Source: a virus | Length of the DNA stretch: 64,000 nucleotides | Direction: 5' to 3' (one strand) | IMG/VR virus record: IMGVR_UViG_3300020183_000008 | Span: 91,271 to 155,270 of that record | Shown: positions 25,680-34,026 of the stretch, one piece after another | How positions within the stretch are numbered: position 1 is the first letter of the stretch | Layout: every line of letters starts with the position of its first letter | The notes under the pieces: generated by a model | Databases searched by the model: none | What the model was told of the DNA's origin: nothing | The model's input: the letters and a program-made list of their open reading frames with translations, nothing else | Made by a program: the position numbers and the translations under genes

Positions 25680-26336
25680 ATGCTTGAGTCGTTGAAAATC
25701 AACCCATCGGAACTTTTGAAACAGACTCAAGATGCCAAGTTAGCCTTAGCTCGTATAAAAGGTGATAGGGATTCTATTCTTAGAAGACAAAATTTAGCTG
25801 AATCGGAAATCGAAACTCTCAAAAAAGAGCAGGTTGAATTATTAAAAGCCAAAGCAGTTTTGGATGACCTTGTAAAGAGTTTTATAGGTTTTCAGCTAGA
25901 ACGTATCAAAGAGTATGTCGGTTTCGGTCTGAAAACTGTAATACCCGACCAAGAGTTAGATTTTGAATGCGAGGTATCTACCAAGATGAACAAACCTTGG
26001 GTGGAATTCCTCACAATAAATTCTGATGGTATCTCAGCGAATGCCTTAGATGGTTTCGGCGGTTCAGTAGCTCAGATTGAGTCTCTGATTTTGAGAGTTC
26101 TCGCTATACTACAACTCAAACTATACCCTCTGATTGTATTGGACGAGAGTTTGAATGCGGTTAGCGAGGAATACCTTCCAAACCTTTCACATCTTTTGAG
26201 AGAATTATCAAAACAACTAGGTGTGAAAATTTTACTCGTGACCCATAATAAAGAGATCCTTTACTCAGCAACAAGAATATACAAGGCGAGTGAAAAACAC
26301 GGTAGTCTTCACATTGAAGAGGTACATGAAAGGTGA
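25680..26336 (+). CDS. Rad50/SbcC-like ATPase, C-terminal half
   Basis: I prefer ATG 25680 (GAGG 5 bp upstream) over GTG 25674. After ~65 residues of coiled coil come the C-terminal ABC head elements: a signature-like FGGSVAQIESL, Walker B PLIVLDESLNAVS with a D-loop, and a switch histidine in LLVTHN. There is no Walker A, so it can act only with another subunit, presumably the product at 22352. The two together cover the complete Rad50 head. It overlaps the next gene by 4 bp. Confidence 0.75.
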   Translation: MLESLKINPSELLKQTQDAKLALARIKGDRDSILRRQNLAESEIETLKKEQVELLKAKAVLDDLVKSFIGFQLERIKEYVGFGLKTVIPDQELDFECEVSTKMNKPWVEFLTINSDGISANALDGFGGSVAQIESLILRVLAILQLKLYPLIVLDESLNAVSEEYLPNLSHLLRELSKQLGVKILLVTHNKEILYSATRIYKASEKHGSLHIEEVHER

Positions 26337-26779
26337 AAACACCATCGGAAATTTCATCAAAAATAAAACAGGTAAGATTTGAATACCTAAAAGCCGCTTA
26401 CCAAATTGAATTAACACGGCATCCTTGTAACTGTATTTACAACCGAAAGGTCACGCTTCACGGTGAAGGTGAAGTTGTGACTCGACTTTGTGGTTTTTAT
26501 TCTGATGATAAAAACTACATCGTTTGTGATACCGAGGATAGTGCTCGGAATTGCGATGCTTTCGTGTGCAAGAAATCTAAAAAGCAAGTTCGAGAGCAAC
26601 TTGAAAAAGACATGATTGAAAACTCGCACAAGTACCCTGAATTATTGGCTCTTGAGTGGGTTTTAGAAAAGAAAAGCCCTATATTTTTGATTACTAAATT
26701 TGATGTTATAGTGAGCGAAATTAAAAGGCTGTTCGTAAATACAAAAGCTAAAATTCAAAAATTCTGGAGAAAAAAATGA
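26333..26779 (+). CDS. Cys-rich unknown protein
   Basis: GTG 26333 overlaps the ATPase half. The 148-residue product has HPCNC near residue 31 and further Cys at LCGF, VCDT, NCDAF and VCKK, enough for one or two metal sites, followed by a basic helical C-terminus (KAKIQKFWRKK). No family was recognised. Its end overlaps the next start. Confidence 0.5.
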   Translation: MKTPSEISSKIKQVRFEYLKAAYQIELTRHPCNCIYNRKVTLHGEGEVVTRLCGFYSDDKNYIVCDTEDSARNCDAFVCKKSKKQVREQLEKDMIENSHKYPELLALEWVLEKKSPIFLITKFDVIVSEIKRLFVNTKAKIQKFWRKK

Positions 26780-27309
26780 ATCTAAATAGACAGCAAAGGC
26801 GGGCAGCTAACTCCAAAGGTGTTATGCCAAATTTTCAACCACCAGCCGATTTATCCTTGAAATTGGGTGGTATCGTTGAACAACTTCAAGCCTTGCATAA
26901 ACAAAACCTAAAAATAACTGAATTTAATCGCAAACTGTTCGGGAGTTTTACCAAGCTCAAAGAATCTCTCGAAAGAAAAGGTGTTATTACTCAACAAGAC
27001 TTTGATGAAGTCGAGTCTCTGTATTTGAACATGCTCCCTCGTCGAGAGGCTAAAATCAGAGAAATTAACGCTTCAGAAATGACAGATGACATGAAAATTA
27101 AATTCTGCATCGATGATTTTAATTCGCGTGTTCACGGTTACGATAAATACAACATCATTCCTGTTAGAGATTTGAATATTGCACCAGGTCTTGTGGTCGA
27201 ATATCTAACAACCAACGGGTACATCTCCGACAATTTAAAAGTAATGGCTGTGAGTATGGGTGTTCCTGAAATGATGATCTCTAGGAAAGAAGAAGCGCGA
27301 CAGACATGA
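26776..27309 (+). CDS. Unknown helical protein
   Basis: The 177-residue protein starts NLNRQQRRAAN, a basic head often found at the start of phage proteins, followed by a long helical region (residues 30-95) and a mixed C-terminal half (YDKYNIIPVRDLNIAPG). It overlaps both neighbours by 4 bp. No family recognised. Confidence 0.5.
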   Translation: MNLNRQQRRAANSKGVMPNFQPPADLSLKLGGIVEQLQALHKQNLKITEFNRKLFGSFTKLKESLERKGVITQQDFDEVESLYLNMLPRREAKIREINASEMTDDMKIKFCIDDFNSRVHGYDKYNIIPVRDLNIAPGLVVEYLTTNGYISDNLKVMAVSMGVPEMMISRKEEARQT

Positions 27310-27539
27310 AATACAATTTGACGATCGTTGATAAAAACCCTGATATAAAAAATTTTATTTATGCTGGTGTTTCTGAATCTTGTTTATTGCAAGTGAAAGA
27401 AGATTTCAAAAACAAAAATCCAGTTCTTCATTTTAAGTACGATGAGGGTGAAGTTTTAGTATCGGTATCTGAAATTCACTCGTTGGTTATCTCTGACTAC
27501 TCAAATGATCTGGATGACACCTTGGAAGGCGAAATTTGA
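27306..27539 (+). CDS. Small unknown protein
   Basis: 77 residues, acidic C-terminus (DYSNDLDDTLEGEI), start overlapping the previous stop and stop overlapping the next start. Its tight coupling on both sides supports it as a real gene. No recognisable domain. Confidence 0.5.
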   Translation: MKYNLTIVDKNPDIKNFIYAGVSESCLLQVKEDFKNKNPVLHFKYDEGEVLVSVSEIHSLVISDYSNDLDDTLEGEI

Positions 27540-27802
27540 TGGATATTTCCGCAATAAGAAACAGGGTGCTCGCTATTCAAGAAGACCTTCATTATTTCGA
27601 TGAAATCCTAAAAAGTAAAGCTAGGTATGAAGTTAATCTTTGGGGAATTCGCGAGCAGAAACAATTCCCTGATGAAAATATTGAAGAATTAAATCAAGCT
27701 GAAGTGGAGCTTTCTCGCAGAATTGCTAATTGTCAGTCTCTATTAGAGAAGACACGAGAAAAACTATTAAAAGCTCTTGGCGTGAGAAGTGAAAAAGGAT
27801 GA
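27536..27802 (+). CDS. Small coiled-coil protein
   Basis: 88 residues, nearly all helical with heptad leucines (DLHYFDEILKSKARYEV, LLEKTREKLLKAL). Coupled to neighbours at both ends. Unknown role. Confidence 0.5.
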   Translation: MMDISAIRNRVLAIQEDLHYFDEILKSKARYEVNLWGIREQKQFPDENIEELNQAEVELSRRIANCQSLLEKTREKLLKALGVRSEKG

Positions 27803-27992
27803 AGTGCTAAAATTTGTTGAGAAGTGTAAGCACTGTGAGAAATGTGCGAAACCCACCCTATTTCTTGAATACGATGGTTTAGTCATCTCTGGGTGTGATG
27901 ATCACATGGTCGAACTGGGTGAGTTGTTAAGAGAAACTGGGTATTATGACAAGTATCTTAATATTGACACAATACCAGAGTCGGATAACTGA
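27789..27992 (+). CDS. Small zinc-binding protein (CxxCxxC)
   Basis: GTG 27789 lies 14 bp inside the previous gene, preceded by GTGAGAAG. The 67-residue protein has KHCEKCAK and a later GCDDH, likely ligands for one metal. The C-terminal part is acidic. Unknown function. Confidence 0.45.
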   Translation: MKKDEVLKFVEKCKHCEKCAKPTLFLEYDGLVISGCDDHMVELGELLRETGYYDKYLNIDTIPESDN

Positions 27993-28001
27993 GGTGTCGT
28001 T

Positions 28002-28352
28002 TTGAAAATTTTGATCCTATCAAGAGATAAAATTAGTCAGAATCTATTCAGGTCTAGGATTAAAAATATTTCAAACTACCAATTAGTTGGAACGAACAGC
28101 AATCAAACCGCAGAAGACATCAAGCAAAGACTAGACTTAGCAAAAAACGATGTGATTTTTTTTCACGCACTTAAAAAATCTTTTTTTGTGACCGAACCTG
28201 ATTGGTTGCCCGAACCTGTAGCGGACTACCCGAAAATTCTATGGGGTCAGTGTGATTTGATACTGTACACAAAAACTCTGTTTCAGGGTGGTGGTTACGC
28301 GGTGTTGAAAGGTTCAATTCAGGAATCAGGTTTAGTCATCGAAGAAGAATGA
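28002..28352 (+). CDS. Unknown protein, possible receiver-like or Rossmann-type fold
   Basis: TTG 28002 has GAGGTG upstream. The 116-residue product starts MKILILSRDKISQNLFRSRI, and later NDVIFFHAL, alternating hydrophobic strands and helices reminiscent of response-regulator receiver folds. The phosphoacceptor Asp arrangement is not convincing, so only the fold pattern is suggested. Confidence 0.4.
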   Translation: MKILILSRDKISQNLFRSRIKNISNYQLVGTNSNQTAEDIKQRLDLAKNDVIFFHALKKSFFVTEPDWLPEPVADYPKILWGQCDLILYTKTLFQGGGYAVLKGSIQESGLVIEEE

Positions 28353-28537
28353 CTCAATACATCAAAATCAAAGACTTTTTAACAAATTACCCCTTTAGAC
28401 TTGACCTAGGCTTGCCTTCGAGCCATTCTAATCCCAATCTACGCACGGTTAAAATAAGCTGCAAGATCGAGCATTTATTTCAAATGTCTTATTCATTCAG
28501 CGTTGCAGAATCGAGACCTGTGAAAGGTAGGAAATGA
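28349..28537 (+). CDS. Small unknown protein
   Basis: 62 residues, overlapping the previous stop by 4 bp. It is basic at the C-terminus (ESRPVKGRK) and lacks recognisable motifs. The overlap is the main support. Confidence 0.4.
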   Translation: MTQYIKIKDFLTNYPFRLDLGLPSSHSNPNLRTVKISCKIEHLFQMSYSFSVAESRPVKGRK

Positions 28538-28573
28538 TCTTACCATATTACAGCATATTGAAAGGGGTAATGA

Positions 28574-29131
28574 ATGTTATTCGAAACTCAGGTCGATGTG
28601 ATTCTATTAAGAATGTCTGTGCTAAGAGATGAAGATGGGGATCCCGTTGTGGAAAGAGGTCGCCCCAAAACAGAAATTAAAGTGATGCTGTACGATACCG
28701 GTGATGGTTATATGTTACCAGGTAGCGCGATACCTGAAATCCCACCAGAGGAATGCGAAGGTTGTGACCCTTTTGATGACAATGCTCCGTGCGAAGCTGT
28801 AGCGATGGCTTTAGTCGAACAGTTGTCTGGTTTAAGTCCTCTCTACATTGAGGACAATGCTTTTCATCAGTTCACATGGAAAAATTGCACAGATTACAGC
28901 ACAAAACCAGTTTCAGGCAAGGCTGTTCTTTACTATTACGGATTTGTTCAAGAAGAAACCGAGAGTGAATATAGTGCCGTGGAAGCTGTGCTTGCTGAAA
29001 AAGGTTCATCGATCCGATTTTTTTCAGAAGATGAGTTGAAAAAACCTCATTTTCCTTGGTCGGGTGGTGACAAAGATGAAGAGACCATTCAAGAAATTCT
29101 AAGGTTATTCAAGCCTCATCTTGAACACTAG
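28574..29131 (+). CDS. Possible Nudix-like protein with degenerate Nudix box
   Basis: The 185-residue protein has AAAGGGG before ATG 28574. A strand with YDTGDGYMLPGSAIPE leads to CEAVAMALVEQLSGLSPLYI, which resembles the layout of a Nudix fold (GG...E then AAxREL.EE.G). The key REUxEE residues are not intact, and a Cys/Asp/Glu-rich insert interrupts the box. It may be an inactive or nucleotide-binding relative. The C-terminal FFSEDEL resembles the loop after the box in Nudix proteins. Confidence 0.35.
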   Translation: MLFETQVDVILLRMSVLRDEDGDPVVERGRPKTEIKVMLYDTGDGYMLPGSAIPEIPPEECEGCDPFDDNAPCEAVAMALVEQLSGLSPLYIEDNAFHQFTWKNCTDYSTKPVSGKAVLYYYGFVQEETESEYSAVEAVLAEKGSSIRFFSEDELKKPHFPWSGGDKDEETIQEILRLFKPHLEH

Positions 29132-29140
29132 GATCCTCTT

Positions 29141-29653
29141 GTGCCTAGCAAAAAAGAAATACACTACACAATTAGCCCTAAGAATGTCGATGAAATAGAC
29201 TTCAGGTCTATCATCGAAACTCTTGCAACACGTTTGCGAATGAAAAGAAACGGTGCTCTTGTATCTCTTTTGAGAAATACAGAATTCGATGGTCGATTTT
29301 TCCGTTTCATTTATTTTGAGGCTGATACTTGGAAGGTTTATGTTCTTTGTCCAAAATGTAGAGAGAAAAAACTAAAATTATACAAACTCGACGATGAATA
29401 TGCTTGCGAAACTTGTCATCACCTTTCTCGACCTACCCGAAGAAGCCCACCAAGAATATCGCAAATTTATTCTAAATATGTACGACCACTAAGACTTTTG
29501 AAAGAAATAGAATCAAAACTCTTGGATCCTCAAGTGGTTCTTAGTGACAGGCAGCGTTCGATACTTGAAAACAAAGCTGCAAAAATTAGAAAAACGATGC
29601 CTGAATACATTCAAGCGTTACGGGAAGAAATACTTGATAAATTAAGTGATTAA
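29141..29653 (+). CDS. Zinc-ribbon protein of unknown function
   Basis: GTG 29141. The 170-residue protein has CPKCREKK and CETCHH about 26 residues apart, a zinc ribbon, flanked by a helical basic C-terminal half. It could bind nucleic acid. It ends ~50 bp before the next gene. Confidence 0.5.
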   Translation: MPSKKEIHYTISPKNVDEIDFRSIIETLATRLRMKRNGALVSLLRNTEFDGRFFRFIYFEADTWKVYVLCPKCREKKLKLYKLDDEYACETCHHLSRPTRRSPPRISQIYSKYVRPLRLLKEIESKLLDPQVVLSDRQRSILENKAAKIRKTMPEYIQALREEILDKLSD

Positions 29654-29698
29654 ACAACTAATCTATAATTTTTATGGTTGCGTGAGAGGTGAATGACC

Positions 29699-29968
29699 AT
29701 GAAAATAAAGCGAGTGGCTTACAAAGTCGCTGTGAAATATCTGAGCGAAATATCAGAAATGATTGATCCTTCAGACAGTTTAAAAAAAGATGAATCAGCG
29801 AAACCCTCTGATTTGATCATGCAAAAAGATAAGGTTCTATATCACCATCTCAAAGGTGGGGGTGATACAGAAGACTTTGAAAAAACTCCTCAGTTCGATA
29901 AAATCAATTACCTTGTTAGATACTACATCGATAATGAAGGAAAAAAACGCAAAAAGGATTCTTTCTGA
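29699..29968 (+). CDS. Small protein with recurrent RVAxxVA helix at N-terminus
   Basis: I prefer ATG 29699 because GAGAGG lies 9 bp upstream; ATG 29693 is too close. The ~89-residue product begins MKIKRVAYKVAVKYLSEIS, the amphipathic helix type seen at the start of several head-module proteins here. The rest is charged and ends KKRKKDSF. It abuts a virion-type protein, so it may be a virion component or cargo. Confidence 0.5.
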   Translation: MKIKRVAYKVAVKYLSEISEMIDPSDSLKKDESAKPSDLIMQKDKVLYHHLKGGGDTEDFEKTPQFDKINYLVRYYIDNEGKKRKKDSF

Positions 29969-30528
29969 TGGCTTTATCAAACCTCGCTATGCGCGATTAC
30001 ATCCACTTGAAAAAAGGTGATACGCTCACTTGTGTGGCTGATCAGCTATTGCTTGATCAAGGTTGGAAGGGTGGAACTTTTCTGTCCTTTGCAAACGCTC
30101 TTATCGTAGATGGTAAAGCTGTACCTACAGTAACAGTATCCGATGGTATTTATGGTGGACCTTTAGCTCTTTGGGGTAGCGATGAACCTGAAGACAGGCA
30201 GACATCCTACACTGAGCAATATAAGCGATACCGTTATGTGCAATGCACCTACGGTAATCAGATTTTCTTAACAAGAAATTTTGAGACCGTTTCTTTTTTT
30301 GAGCGAACAGGGTTATCTGTTTTAACAGACAAGTATGGGCAAACGCACTCAGCCTTGAACACCACATCTTACGATTTGGAATATAAAGCAGGGCAGCTTT
30401 TATACGTGTCTGATAGAGGTTACCTGACAGCCGAAAAAATATGCGAAGGGTCGGTTCAATGGGGTATCGTTTTCGCAGAGCCGAATGAAGAAAATTCATA
30501 TTTTCTAGGTGTGGCAAACACTAATTGA
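29968..30528 (+). CDS. Putative virion protein
   Basis: The 186-residue protein is beta-rich with Gly, Thr and Tyr (GGPLALWGSDEPED, QLLYVSDRGYLTAE) and resembles small phage decoration or tail accessory proteins in composition. Its final segment (SVQWGIVFAEPNEENSYFLGVANT) recalls the ends of the decoration-type proteins at 48688 and 49276. It closes the rightward block and converges on the leftward gene at 30552. Confidence 0.45.
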   Translation: MALSNLAMRDYIHLKKGDTLTCVADQLLLDQGWKGGTFLSFANALIVDGKAVPTVTVSDGIYGGPLALWGSDEPEDRQTSYTEQYKRYRYVQCTYGNQIFLTRNFETVSFFERTGLSVLTDKYGQTHSALNTTSYDLEYKAGQLLYVSDRGYLTAEKICEGSVQWGIVFAEPNEENSYFLGVANTN

Positions 30529-30551
30529 ACTTTCAGTGAAGAATCCTCAGA

Positions 30552-31892
30552 TTACGCCATTATGTCCTCAAAAGTCACCGTTCTCCCCTTCTCAGCAGGG
30601 TAATTTCGATCTGAGGGTTTTTCTGATGGTATCAGAGGTGATACCTGAGAGGGTCTTTCTGTTCTCGTATTGAACGGTGGTGCAGGTTCTAATGCTTTCA
30701 ATCCAACTTTATATGCGGTGTCTCCGAAATCTAATTGTTGGAGTTGGAACATCTGCTGAAAAATAGCCCCGCGTTGACCTACATAATTTATAGATCCAAC
30801 CGAAAACCTTTCACCTGTTGCTCGAACAACGATATCCCTTTTGTTGAGCATCGGAGAAGGTCCTGTCCACGAATCGAAGGTATAATTCACTCGGAGACCT
30901 ATCTCAGTCAATTCAATGTTTTTCTCAGCATCAGGTGGAGCTATGATAATCTCAAAAGGACCTTCGTAACCACCTACGATGTTAGTACCGAAACAGATGG
31001 GGCAATCATGTGGTGAGTTTTCGTGAGTTTCAGAATACTCAGCGCAATTTTGACCGTTCCATTTTCTAATATAAACCTGAACACGCTCACCGCTTTGCTC
31101 AAGTATCCAACGGTTTCTACGTATAGACTCTTTCCAGATCCAATCGGTTTTTTCTTGTTGGAACAAGGTAACTGCTTTACACGAATTCAACTCGGACTCT
31201 AGTATTTGACCTTCGGTATCAAGAGCTACCGTTGTCAGCTTATAGAATATGCGATTGTGCAGAGATGTTGAAACTTTATTCGAATTGACTTTGTAGCTGA
31301 TGGTCAAAGATCCTGAGATCGCAGTTGGTAGTCTTGGCGGTAAAACTTTTTGTGTTTGTGGATCCAAAATACCAGTGCTGATTAAGATAACATCACCTGT
31401 TCTAGGTTCAATTCGCAGAATCGGTACCTCTAGTAAACCTAAACCATCACCGTTATCGACTTTAACAATTACATCTCTAGTTGTAGCGTAGGGGGCATCC
31501 AAATTATCCGAAACGATTGGGTAGAAACGTGTTTTGAATCTCCATTCCCCTTGAGCATTTAAACCAGGGTCTAAATTCACAACGGACTCATCTTGAATGA
31601 CTGTGTTTGTAGTGTGGTCGCGGTAGACACCAACACCCAAAGGATCGCTGTTCAATTTTTGATATGGTCCTGCTTCAGAATCAAAACTGCGATAAATATT
31701 TACCCCGAGGATCGCACTGAAGATGGTGTTTTCAGGAATGAGTTTGGGGTCATCCCATCTAACATCGAGAACACCGTTGATATAAGGTGATAAAACAAAC
31801 ACATTCATAGGCGGCAAAGGGAGAGATGCGGAGGGCTTAGGCTCCGTTCTGTCAAATGGTTTGTTTGTCTTGTAGACCTCGTTGAATCGCAT
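30552..31892 (-). CDS. Virion protein with zinc motif (neck/baseplate type)
   Basis: The 446-residue protein starts at 31892 after AAGGAAA. Residues 30-130 look like an Ig/FN3-type domain (LDVRWDDP, FSAILGVNIYRSFDSEAGPY). Near residue 293 DCPICFGTNIVGGYEGP forms a CxxC-glycine motif of a kind seen in phage structural proteins. It has no catalytic motifs. Although on the minus strand beside replication genes, its composition is that of a virion component. It overlaps the upstream gene by 41 bp. Confidence 0.6.
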   Translation of the reverse strand: MRFNEVYKTNKPFDRTEPKPSASLPLPPMNVFVLSPYINGVLDVRWDDPKLIPENTIFSAILGVNIYRSFDSEAGPYQKLNSDPLGVGVYRDHTTNTVIQDESVVNLDPGLNAQGEWRFKTRFYPIVSDNLDAPYATTRDVIVKVDNGDGLGLLEVPILRIEPRTGDVILISTGILDPQTQKVLPPRLPTAISGSLTISYKVNSNKVSTSLHNRIFYKLTTVALDTEGQILESELNSCKAVTLFQQEKTDWIWKESIRRNRWILEQSGERVQVYIRKWNGQNCAEYSETHENSPHDCPICFGTNIVGGYEGPFEIIIAPPDAEKNIELTEIGLRVNYTFDSWTGPSPMLNKRDIVVRATGERFSVGSINYVGQRGAIFQQMFQLQQLDFGDTAYKVGLKALEPAPPFNTRTERPSQVSPLIPSEKPSDRNYPAEKGRTVTFEDIMA

Positions 31893-32217
31893 TTAATTTC
31901 CTTGCAAGTTCTTCACACTCGTCAATTTTATTTGCTAAGTATTCAAAAACCGAATTCACTTCTTCCGGAGTAGCTTTACGGTTCAGCATCTCTTTTTCGT
32001 AAATTCTGTCTTTATAGAAAAATCCAATTTGCGAGTTAGCGCAAAGAAATGAAGAATTTTCTTCAAATTCGACTTTTTCTACGAAAAATCCACATGTCAA
32101 AGCAGAAAATTTATCTAAATCAACAATAACTTTGTCTTTTCCTTGTTGTCGGATAACTTGAGCCATCCAGAATACGAATGAGCTAATCGACATCAAAAGG
32201 TACGAGATGGTATTCAT
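31852..32217 (-). CDS. Small protein with N-terminal hydrophobic segment
   Basis: The 121-residue product begins MNTISYLLMSISSFVFWMAQVIRQQ, a likely membrane anchor or uncleaved signal, then a soluble charged domain with a helical C-terminus (ECEELARKLNAIQRGL). It overlaps the helicase stop by 4 bp. A membrane-anchored early protein or a lysis-related accessory are possibilities that cannot be separated. Confidence 0.45.
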   Translation of the reverse strand: MNTISYLLMSISSFVFWMAQVIRQQGKDKVIVDLDKFSALTCGFFVEKVEFEENSSFLCANSQIGFFYKDRIYEKEMLNRKATPEEVNSVFEYLANKIDECEELARKLNAIQRGLQDKQTI

Positions 32218-33923
32218 GAAGTTATGATATCCAAAAAAGTATTTTTTGCAGGTATACCTTTGAAAGTCGTTTTAGGAAAAGATATAAATAAACGTGTCCT
32301 AGCTCTGGTGATCGCAACGTAATACAAACGGAGTTCTTCCTCTTGGTCTACTCGATGAAACTCAAAGCGATCGTTTCTCAGAGATGGGAAAAGACCATCG
32401 TAAACCCCGATGATGAAAACATTGTCCCATTCAAGACCTTTGCTTGAATGAATTGTGGTGAGGGTGACACCTTCAGATGTTTTTTCATCGACCGAAAACA
32501 TGATATCAGTCACGAATTTTTCTAAATCTTTTTGAGATGATGCGTATTCAAGAAATCTTTCTACCGCAAGGTCTCTCGGTTGGTCTGGGTATTTTTCTTT
32601 CACGTAGGGAATGTAAAATTTCTTTACTTCTTTAAGAAAAGTGCTTGTATCCCTATCAGAAAAAACATTTTGCAATTCTTTAATTGCCTCGTTTTTTACA
32701 TTTTTAATTCCTGACTTAACGATTTCATCAGCAATTTGACTGCCTTTTACTTTTCCAATTTTCGGCAACATCCTAGCAATTCTAGTCCAAGCTATCGTAT
32801 CTTTTGGGTTTGCATAACATCTCAAAAAACAAATCACGTCTTGGATATGGTTTGCTGTAAGAAGGCTCTGTCCGCTCCAAACCGAAAAAGGGACTTGTTG
32901 AGATGTGAGTCTTAGCTGCATTTGCTGAGATGCGTGATGCGACCTATACAGGATCGCCATCGAATCCCAACTGTGACCTTCGCGACGCAATTCAGCCATT
33001 TTGTTGTAAACCCAAGCTGATTCATCACCGCTATTGTCAGGTCTAGCTACGATTATTTTCGGAGCATCAGGTTCATTCCGTATAGGTACAAGTTCTACCT
33101 TTTCGGTCGATGTGAGTTTCCGAACCACCAAATTTGCGACCCTACAGACCTCTTGAGTCGACCTGTAATTTACTGACAAAGGGTAGTCGATGCACCCCTC
33201 GTTCGACCAATCTTGGAATGACTCCAGCGATGCTCCGCGCCAACTATACAGACATTGCGCTGCATCACCGACAATAAAAAGATTGCGTTTAGGGTTTATC
33301 AAAGCCTTGGTAATCTCAGATTGAATAACCGAGTTATCCTGAGCTTCATCGACTAGAACTAATTCGAGATTTAACTTGATAACATCTTTGCGCAAAAGAA
33401 GTAAGAAGTCTTCAAGCAGGTCATCATAATCTTTTAGATTTTTATCAATTTTATACGCTTTAAATTCAGTAGCTAATTTGGCAAGATCAGGATCTTTTAT
33501 AGCCTCGTTCTTGTTTCTCGATGAACTAATCAGAGCTACCAACTCAGAATTTTTACCTTCCCAACCCATGCGTTCAGCTAATTCACCGACAACATCGTGA
33601 ACATCATTTTCAGACATCAGTGTATATTTAAATAATTTTTTCAGGTAATTGTGCGCAAAAGAGTGGAAGGTACCAGAGTAAACTTTTTCAGCGGAGTCAC
33701 CTATGATTTTTTTGAGTCGAGTTTTTAACTCAGACCCCGCTTTTTTGGTAAAAGTTAAAGCGACTATTTTCGATGGATTTACACCCCTTTTAATTTCGTA
33801 TGCTATTTTTGCAGTAAGCAAGGTTGTCTTACCTGACCCTGCTCCCGCAATAACGCGCACGACACCAGAAGGGGCTTTTACAGCCGCTAATTGTTGAGAA
33901 TTTAATTTTGAGAAAATACTCAT
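32214..33923 (-). CDS. UvrD/Rep-type SF1A DNA helicase
   Basis: The 569-residue protein has the SF1A set: Q-motif LNSQQLAAV, Walker A GAGSGKTT (~residue 27), motif Ia ALTFTKKAGSELK, motif II LVLVDEAQD, motif III GDAAQCLYSWRGA, motif IV NYRSTQEV, motif V TIHSSKGLEW and motif VI LYVAITRAR. It is shorter than UvrD (~720) mainly in the 2B region. It should translocate 3'-5', complementing the RecD-like 5'-3' enzyme. It is transcribed leftward, from the divergent gap at 33924-34026. Confidence 0.92.
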   Translation of the reverse strand: MSIFSKLNSQQLAAVKAPSGVVRVIAGAGSGKTTLLTAKIAYEIKRGVNPSKIVALTFTKKAGSELKTRLKKIIGDSAEKVYSGTFHSFAHNYLKKLFKYTLMSENDVHDVVGELAERMGWEGKNSELVALISSSRNKNEAIKDPDLAKLATEFKAYKIDKNLKDYDDLLEDFLLLLRKDVIKLNLELVLVDEAQDNSVIQSEITKALINPKRNLFIVGDAAQCLYSWRGASLESFQDWSNEGCIDYPLSVNYRSTQEVCRVANLVVRKLTSTEKVELVPIRNEPDAPKIIVARPDNSGDESAWVYNKMAELRREGHSWDSMAILYRSHHASQQMQLRLTSQQVPFSVWSGQSLLTANHIQDVICFLRCYANPKDTIAWTRIARMLPKIGKVKGSQIADEIVKSGIKNVKNEAIKELQNVFSDRDTSTFLKEVKKFYIPYVKEKYPDQPRDLAVERFLEYASSQKDLEKFVTDIMFSVDEKTSEGVTLTTIHSSKGLEWDNVFIIGVYDGLFPSLRNDRFEFHRVDQEEELRLYYVAITRARTRLFISFPKTTFKGIPAKNTFLDIITS

Positions 33924-33966
33924 AGTCTTACTGTAATAATATGAAATAGTAGAAGTAGCAAATCCG

Positions 33967-33979
33967 ATTTCGGCGGAAC
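33967..33979 (+). promoter_or_regulatory. TTCGGCGGAA motif in divergent promoter gap
   Basis: An exact core copy (ATTTCGGCGGAAC) lies midway in the 103-bp gap between the leftward helicase gene and the rightward fibre operon, an expected place for promoters or operators of both. Confidence 0.5.
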
Positions 33980-34026
33980 CGATATTACTCTAATTTATAG
34001 ATTTCTCAGGTTCCAAAGGGGAAAAA

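Noticed and set aside
28002-28352. Response-regulator receiver protein
   Set aside because: The strand-helix start is suggestive, but the acidic pocket, phosphoacceptor Asp and conserved Lys are not convincingly placed.
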